A stretch of DNA of 64,000 nucleotides, taken from positions 310,001-374,000 of the forward strand of contig JAJDTY010000073.1 in the NCBI GenBank assembly GCA_022826945.1. The letters run 5' to 3'. Source of the stretch: Candidatus Binatia bacterium (lineage in GTDB: Bacteria; Desulfobacterota; Binatia; Bin18). A model generated the notes under the pieces. That model was not told the origin of the DNA, did not search any database, and saw nothing but the letters and a program-made list of their open reading frames with translations. A program made the position numbers and the translations under genes. Positions 59,787-64,000 of this stretch are shown here, one piece after another. Position 1 is the stretch's first letter; each line of letters begins with the position of its first letter.

Positions 59787-61517
59787 TCAGGCCGACTCTT
59801 CAACACCGGTGTCATATTCTTCGGGAGAAGGCGGCTCGTCTTGGGTGACGCGCATCACTTCCGACACCGTGGTAATGCCGGCACAGACTTTGCGCCAGCC
59901 ATCATCTCGGAGCGTGCGCATGCCACTCCCGACTGCGTACTCCTTCAGCACATCAGCCGATGAGCGCTTCAGAATAAGCTGGCGTAAGCCTTCATCAACG
60001 GGCATGAGTTCGAAAATTCCCTTCCGGCCCCGATAGCCGGTCATGGCACATTCTTCACACTCTCCGGCCTCATACGAGGTCACGGGTTCGGGCGCATGCC
60101 CGTTCGTTGGCAACTCCAGGTGAGGGCCCGAGGCTCGTTCGTCGACCGGACGACGACATACCGGACAAAGCTGTCTCACCAGTCGCTGGGCCATCACACC
60201 AAGCAGGGACGAAGCCAGTAAATAATCTTCCACTCCCATTTCCAGGAGACGTGATATCGCGCCAGCAGCATCATTGGTATGCAAGGTCGAGAAGACCAGG
60301 TGACCAGTCAAGGCAGACTGGATTGCGATTTCCGCCGTTTCGTAATCGCGAATCTCACCGATCATGATCACATCCGGATCCTGACGAACAATAGAGCGCA
60401 ACCCGGCGGAAAAAGTCAGCCCGATTTGTGACTTGACATGAATCTGGTTGACGCCGTTGAGCTGGTATTCAACCGGATCTTCGATCGTAATAATCTTTTT
60501 CTCGGGTGAGTTGATTTTGTCCAGGGCACCATACAGGGTGGTTGTCTTGCCACTCCCGGTGGGGCCGGTGACCAGAATCATCCCGTGAGGCTGGAAAATG
60601 AGGTTTTCGAATGCGGACAAGGTGTCTTCGGGAAACCCCAGAGATTCAAGGCTGACATCAATATTCGAGCGGTCAAGGATACGCAGCACAACGCTCTCCC
60701 CATATAGGGTCGGCAAGGTCGAAACCCGCAGGTCTACTTCACGCCCCAACATCCGCAGCTTGATGCGCCCATCTTGTGGCAGGCGGCGTTCCGCAATATT
60801 GAGCTTGGCCATAAGCTTGACCCGCGAGATCAGAGCGGCTTGCAGTTTCCGGGGCGGCGCTTCGACATCGTGCAGAATCCCGTCAATGCGGTAGCGCACG
60901 CGCAGTTCCTTTTCAAACGGCTCGATATGGATGTCCGACGCACGCTGCTCCATCGCCCGGGCAATGAGCATATTCACCAGCCGAATGACGGGAGCTTCAC
61001 TCGCAAGGTCTCGCAGATGGGCTTCATCTTCTTGATCATCTTCCAGGTACTCGACTGCGCCGACCTCCTGACCGTCTGTCTGGCCGTCCGTTACCCCGTC
61101 AGCATAATAGGTATTCAAGGTCTCAAGGATATCGCGCTCGCGCGCCAGGCGGGGTTCAAGGCGCAACTTCGTCGCCTTCTCCAGGGCTTCAATAACGTAG
61201 AAATCGCCAGGGTCAGCCATGGCAATGGTCAGTCCACCATCTTGGACTGCCAGAGGACAGACCCGCGCTTGGCGCAGAAAGTCGGTATTCATCTCGGACA
61301 AGGAGGGGGGCTGCTGCGGAAAGTCCCGCACATTCATGAGGGGGGCATGATAGTATTCAGCCAGGACCGGGAGGAGGTCATCTTCAGACATGAAGCCGAG
61401 CTCGACCAGTAAACGCTCAAGTGTTTCCCCACGCTCCTGCTGCACGAGTTGAATACGGCGTAAATCATCCTGAGAGACTTTGCCACTCTCAAGCAACATG
61501 TCTTCGAGCCTTGGCAC
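59787..61517 (-). CDS. Type II secretion/type IV pilus assembly ATPase (GspE/PilB family)
   Basis: The product is 576 residues. An N-terminal GspE domain (LLESGKVSQDDLRRIQLVQQERGETLERLLVELGFMSEDDLLPVLAEYY) is followed by an acidic linker and the ATPase core. Walker A is GPTGSGKTTTLYGAL, the Asp box ITIEDPVEYQLNG, Walker B DVIMIGEIRDYETAEIA and the His box TGHLVFSTLHTNDAAGA. A zinc-binding tetracysteine (CPVC...CEEC) lies near residues 455-490. It powers assembly of a pilus or pseudopilus from the cytoplasm. No other secretion or pilus gene is beside it here, so GspE and PilB cannot be separated. Confidence 0.93.
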   Translation of the reverse strand: MPRLEDMLLESGKVSQDDLRRIQLVQQERGETLERLLVELGFMSEDDLLPVLAEYYHAPLMNVRDFPQQPPSLSEMNTDFLRQARVCPLAVQDGGLTIAMADPGDFYVIEALEKATKLRLEPRLARERDILETLNTYYADGVTDGQTDGQEVGAVEYLEDDQEDEAHLRDLASEAPVIRLVNMLIARAMEQRASDIHIEPFEKELRVRYRIDGILHDVEAPPRKLQAALISRVKLMAKLNIAERRLPQDGRIKLRMLGREVDLRVSTLPTLYGESVVLRILDRSNIDVSLESLGFPEDTLSAFENLIFQPHGMILVTGPTGSGKTTTLYGALDKINSPEKKIITIEDPVEYQLNGVNQIHVKSQIGLTFSAGLRSIVRQDPDVIMIGEIRDYETAEIAIQSALTGHLVFSTLHTNDAAGAISRLLEMGVEDYLLASSLLGVMAQRLVRQLCPVCRRPVDERASGPHLELPTNGHAPEPVTSYEAGECEECAMTGYRGRKGIFELMPVDEGLRQLILKRSSADVLKEYAVGSGMRTLRDDGWRKVCAGITTVSEVMRVTQDEPPSPEEYDTGVEESA

Positions 61518-61597
61518 TCTGACTTCCCCAGATAGTCGGAAAAGTAAACGCGCCCAGCCTTATCCGCAGATTTTGTAGGACGTGTTTACTTTTTATG

Positions 61598-62329
61598 CTA
61601 GTAAATAAGCGCTCCGAGTCGCTCCCACCGCACCCAGCGGTCCTGGCCGTCCCACGACCAGTATATCAGAAAAGCCTTGCCTTTCACGTCTTGCGTATCA
61701 ACAAAGCCCCAGAAGCGGCTATCGTGGCTGTGGTCTCGGTTATCCCCCATGACAAATAATTTGCCGGGCGGCACGACAATAGATTCATTGGACCTCTCAG
61801 GAAGCAGGGGCGGATAATTGTCACGCGGACCGGGAATAATACGGTCAGGATTAGCAAAATGGGCGTACGGACTCTCATCCTCTACACCGTTGACAAAAAG
61901 CTGTTTATTGCGAATCTGCACCTCATCACCAGCGACGGCGACGACCCGCTTAATAAAGTCTTTAGTTTCGTCTTTTGGATAGACGAAAACAACGACGTCT
62001 CCCGATTCCGGTCGAGCCCACTCGAACACCAGGGTTTCGAAGGGATAGGGCAAGCGCAGCCCATAGGCAAACTTGCTGACCAGAATATGATCTCCAATTT
62101 GGAGCGTCGGCAGCATGGAGCCTGACGGAATTTTGAATGCCTGCACGATAAAACTCCGGATAAAAAGCGCCAGCACGAGGGCGAAGAGCAGAGCCTCGGC
62201 GTATTCACGAACGGCCGATTTCTGTTTTTTTGGGGTTGTCGGCGTGGAGAGCAGTCTGTCGCCTGTCTGTTGATTTGTCAGGCCGACAGAGCCTGCCGAC
62301 CCGTGGGCCGATGTTTTTCCTCTGGCCAT
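61598..62329 (-). CDS. lepB: Signal peptidase I
   Basis: The product is 243 residues. A 38-residue polar N-terminus precedes one membrane helix (ALLFALVLALFIRSFIVQAF). The catalytic Ser is in IPSGSMLPTLQIGD and the catalytic Lys in DFIKRVVAVAGDEV; FVMGDNRDHSHDSRFWGFV is the box E region. It removes signal peptides on the outer face of the inner membrane, and so would process the copper-enzyme proteins of this window. It follows lepA by 12 bases, the classical lepA-lepB pair. Confidence 0.96.
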   Translation of the reverse strand: MARGKTSAHGSAGSVGLTNQQTGDRLLSTPTTPKKQKSAVREYAEALLFALVLALFIRSFIVQAFKIPSGSMLPTLQIGDHILVSKFAYGLRLPYPFETLVFEWARPESGDVVVFVYPKDETKDFIKRVVAVAGDEVQIRNKQLFVNGVEDESPYAHFANPDRIIPGPRDNYPPLLPERSNESIVVPPGKLFVMGDNRDHSHDSRFWGFVDTQDVKGKAFLIYWSWDGQDRWVRWERLGALIY

Positions 62330-62341
62330 ACCCGCTACTCT

Positions 62342-64000
62342 CTACCCTCGCCGTTGCGTCTCACTCTCGCCCACCTGCAGCAGCGCCAGGAACGCCTCTT
62401 GGGGAATTTCTACCCGCCCAACCTGTTTCATCCGGCGTTTTCCTTCTTTCTGTTTCTCTAGCAGCTTTCGTTTACGGGTTATATCCCCACCATAGCATTT
62501 GGAGGTGACATTTTTGCGCAATGCCTTCACAGTTTCCCGCGCGATCACTCGACTCCCGATGGCGGCCTGGACAGCCACCTCGAACATTTGGCGCGGAATG
62601 AGGGTACGCATTTTTTGCACGAGTTCGCGTCCACGCGTATAGGCGTGATCGGCGTGGACGATCAGGGACAAGGCATCGACCATATCGCCATTAATGCAGA
62701 TATCAATCCGTACTAAGTTGGCCGGACGCATATCTAGGAATTCATAATCAAACGAGGCGTAGCCACGGCTGATCGATTTGATCCGGTCATAGAAATCAAC
62801 CACAATCTCATTGAGCGGCAGCTCATACTCCAGGGCGACGCGCGAAGCCCCCAGATATTTCATGGCGCGTTGTTCTCCGCGTCGCTCCTGACAGAGCCGC
62901 ATGACATTGCCGACGTATTCTTCGGGCACATGAATACTCGCCAAGATAAAAGGCTCTTGGATGGAATCGATTTCCTGTACCGGCGGGAGAAAGGACGGAT
63001 TCTCGACGTGCATGATTTCCCCATCGAGCGTCAGGACTTGATACTCAACCGTTGGCGTGGTGGTAATGAGGTCAAGGCCGAACTCTCGCTCCAAACGCTC
63101 CTGGACGATTTCCATATGGAGCAATCCCAGGAAACCGCAACGAAAACCAAACCCAAGGGCCAGCGAGGTTTCTTTCTCGTACGAAAAAGCGGCATCGTTG
63201 AGACGAAGTTTTTCGACCGCGTCGCGTAGTGCCTCGTAGTGTTTCGATTCGACCGGATACAGGCCGCTGAAAACCATGGGTTTTGCGGCCTTAAAGCCCG
63301 GCAACATGACTACCGTAGGACGTTGGGCTCCCGTAATCGTGTCCCCGACGCGGGCTTCTCGGACCTCTTTAATACCAGCCGTGAGAAAGCCCACTTCCCC
63401 TGGCCCGAGCGCTTTGACCGCTTGGGCGTGCGGAGCGAAAACCCCGACCTGTCCGACTTCGTACTCTTTGCCACTTGACATAAGCTGAATGGACATTCCA
63501 GGTCTCAGTACTCCGTCGAATACCCGGACGAGTACAACGGCTCCCTGGTAGGGATCAAACCAGCTATCAAAAAGCAGCGCTTTGACCGGCGCACTAGGAT
63601 CCCCCTGAGGAGGAGGCATGAGCCGCAGGATGCCCTCTAGCACCTCAGCAATCCCCCTCCCCTCTTTTGCGCTGGTTAAAACCGCGTCACTGCCATCCAG
63701 CCCAATGATGTCTTCGAGCTCTTGCCGAACGCGTTCAGGTTCCGCACTGGGCAGATCGATTTTGTTAATAACAGGAAAAATTTCAAGCTGATGATCGAGC
63801 GCAAGATAGGTGTTTGCCAGTGTTTGCGCCTCGACCCCTTGGGTCGCGTCAACGACTAGGATGGCACCTTCGCAGGCGGACAAACTGCGCGAAACCTCAT
63901 AGGCAAAATCCACATGACCGGGGGTATCAATCAGGTTCAGATAATACTCGGCGCCGTCTTGCGCCTGATAGCGCAGGCGGACGGTCCGGGCTTTAATCGT
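62342..64000 (-). CDS. lepA: Elongation factor 4 (LepA), N-terminus beyond the window
   Basis: The coding frame continues to the right edge, so the first 50 or so residues (with the P-loop) are missing. What remains starts [12 protein letters not shown] and contains the G3 motif [16 protein letters not shown] and G4 NKIDLP. The LepA-specific C-terminal domain includes [26 protein letters not shown] and [41 protein letters not shown]. It is a translational GTPase thought to back-translocate or rescue stalled ribosomes. The remaining 553 residues fit a normal protein of about 600. Confidence 0.97.
   Translation of the reverse strand, partial: TIKARTVRLRYQAQDGAEYYLNLIDTPGHVDFAYEVSRSLSACEGAILVVDATQGVEAQTLANTYLALDHQLEIFPVINKIDLPSAEPERVRQELEDIIGLDGSDAVLTSAKEGRGIAEVLEGILRLMPPPQGDPSAPVKALLFDSWFDPYQGAVVLVRVFDGVLRPGMSIQLMSSGKEYEVGQVGVFAPHAQAVKALGPGEVGFLTAGIKEVREARVGDTITGAQRPTVVMLPGFKAAKPMVFSGLYPVESKHYEALRDAVEKLRLNDAAFSYEKETSLALGFGFRCGFLGLLHMEIVQERLEREFGLDLITTTPTVEYQVLTLDGEIMHVENPSFLPPVQEIDSIQEPFILASIHVPEEYVGNVMRLCQERRGEQRAMKYLGASRVALEYELPLNEIVVDFYDRIKSISRGYASFDYEFLDMRPANLVRIDICINGDMVDALSLIVHADHAYTRGRELVQKMRTLIPRQMFEVAVQAAIGSRVIARETVKALRKNVTSKCYGGDITRKRKLLEKQKEGKRRMKQVGRVEIPQEAFLALLQVGESETQRRG

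Overview
The window comes from an uncultured Gram-negative bacterium of moderate GC content. Supporting signs are an outer-membrane porin with an associated lipoprotein-like family, MreBCD/PBP2/RodA rod-shape genes, three hopanoid-cluster genes, a B12-dependent ribonucleotide reductase and a selenocysteine-containing peroxiredoxin. The many luciferase-like monooxygenases, CaiB/BaiF CoA-transferases and the copper membrane monooxygenase resemble lineages such as Binatota, Tectomicrobia or Desulfobacterota relatives. That placement is inference: there is no rRNA in the window.

Layout. 1-3995 (minus): a molybdenum hydroxylase operon (FAD, 2Fe-2S and molybdopterin subunits, then a second molybdopterin subunit cut by the window edge). 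4058-11462 (plus): a DUF917 protein, a short HyuA-like protein, a small secreted protein, then a full HyuA/HyuB pair. 11491-16670: a DUF721 protein, class II ribonucleotide reductase, a hairpin-bearing non-coding stretch and a secreted TPR protein. 16688-19717 (minus): hpnA-hpnB-hpnG. 19819-25479: thioredoxin and the mreB-mreC-mreD-mrdA-rodA operon. 25620-34646: PpiD-type foldase, selenoprotein peroxiredoxin, nickel genes (larC and a NiCoT permease), a CusF-like copper protein, NIPSNAP, isochorismatase-like hydrolase, two luciferase-like oxidoreductases and adenylate kinase.

34723-43566 (minus) is the most interesting part: a nearly gapless nine-gene operon around a particulate methane/ammonia monooxygenase-type enzyme. 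In transcription order it reads: small His-start membrane protein, pmoC, pmoA, small His-start membrane protein, pmoB, a homologue of the first His-start protein, multicopper oxidase, membrane cupredoxin, and a PQQ alcohol dehydrogenase carrying the lanthanide-type Asp-x-Asp pair. The reading that fits is oxidation of a hydrocarbon (or methane) to an alcohol and then to an aldehyde, with electrons carried by copper proteins. Four secreted proteins of this operon are predicted to begin with histidine after signal cleavage, the N-terminal group used in the CuB site of PmoB and in copper 'histidine brace' proteins.

43658-64000: an esterase lipoprotein and glycerol-dehydrogenase-like protein, an interspersed repeat, two DUF1329 paralogues with a DUF1302 porin, four consecutive CoA-transferases, a TusA-like fusion protein, a frameshifted membrane hydrolase pseudogene, another luciferase-like oxidoreductase, a metallo-beta-lactamase-fold hydrolase, a GspE/PilB ATPase, and lepB-lepA (lepA runs off the right edge).
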